A DNA stretch of 49,354 nt from NCBI GenBank assembly GCA_934546685.1, contig CAKTEB010000005.1, positions 1 to 49,354 of the forward strand. Reading direction: 5' to 3'. The notes beneath the pieces are model-generated. The model did not search any database, was not told the origin of the DNA, and saw only the letters and a program-made list of their open reading frames with translations. Below are positions 49,174 through 49,354 of this stretch, piece by piece. Each line of letters begins with the position of its first letter. Position 1 is the stretch's first letter. The stretch comes from an uncultured Oscillospiraceae bacterium (GTDB lineage Bacteria; Bacillota; Clostridia; Oscillospirales; Oscillospiraceae). The translations under genes and the position numbers were made by a program.

Positions 49174-49354
49174 GCCTGCTGCACCCGTAGGAAGTGTCCT
49201 TGGGGTGCGGTGCGGAGGTTGCACAAACGCTTGCACATGTTTTAGAGCGTGGCCGCAGTAGGCACGAAGGGGGCGGAAGCAAAAATTGGGGCCCCCGCCA
49301 AAGCCCAGCGAAGCGGGTTTGGTGGGGAGAGGAGGAGTCCCCCAAGGGGATTTC
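49174..49354. repeat. Structured dispersed repeat, copy 2 (blocks C and B)
   Basis: 49174-49204 is the reverse complement of block C at 31146-31172. 49252-49338 repeats block B (31216-31302) in the same orientation, with a one-base length difference in a G/C run, followed by CCCCCAAGGGGA, which in copy 1 comes before block B. The copy runs off the window end. Confidence 0.85.

Overview
The window looks like a chromosomal segment of a GC-rich, anaerobic, gut-type Clostridium relative, most likely in the Oscillospirales. This is inferred from the rimP-nusA-rnpM-ylxQ-infB-rbfA-nrnA-truB-ribF order typical of Firmicutes, strong GGAGG ribosome binding sites, TTGACA/TATAAT-like promoters, several oxygen-sensitive enzymes (HydE, HypD, class I fumarase) and gut-style redox genes. 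No rRNA, tRNA, CRISPR array, insertion sequence or phage gene was seen.

Layout. 1-5.1 kb (+): the 3' part of a membrane alkaline-phosphatase-superfamily protein, an MDR oxidoreductase, an HSL-type esterase and a Y-family polymerase. 5.1-5.45 kb: about 13 short hairpins whose linkers reverse orientation around a central terminator. 5.5-10.9 kb (-): a four-gene redox/transport operon (Fe-S flavoprotein, zinc alcohol dehydrogenase, OYE-type ene-reductase, OFA-like MFS carrier) facing a divergent LysR regulator. 12.2-15.5 kb: two convergent MATE pumps and a YolD-like gene.

15.5-29.0 kb (-) is the most unusual part: 13 tightly packed or overlapping genes. In transcription order they are a nifH-like gene, a long nitrogenase component-1-like gene, a short component-1-like gene, hypF, hypC, hypD, hypE, a TM1266-type small protein, a second nifH-like/long/short set, hydF and hydE. 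It combines the Fe(CN)2CO-forming Hyp proteins (without HypA/HypB or a [NiFe] hydrogenase) with two [FeFe]-hydrogenase maturases (without HydG or HydA) and two paralogous nitrogenase-like modules (without NifB). I know of no characterised system with this composition. It may build and/or use a CN/CO-ligated iron cofactor in a nitrogenase-like enzyme; that is inference. The transcript appears to start about 360 nt upstream from a TTGACA/TACAAT promoter and to pass through a folded leader ending in an intrinsic terminator just before the first gene, so a riboswitch or attenuator is likely.

29.5-38.6 kb: a second copy of the membrane phosphatase-superfamily protein, a structured repeat, a DUF6320-like/acyltransferase pair, a membrane-anchored AraC-type regulator, an orphan solute-binding lipoprotein, and a flavodoxin-like protein interrupted by eleven Gly-Gly-Pro repeats. 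38.7-46.7 kb (-): the translation/ribosome-maturation operon, with a terminator-like hairpin in its leader. 46.9-48.9 kb (-): a class I fumarase alpha subunit without its beta partner, and an amidohydrolase. 48.9 kb to the end: a second copy of the structured repeat seen at 31 kb, with paired compensatory base changes in its hairpins.
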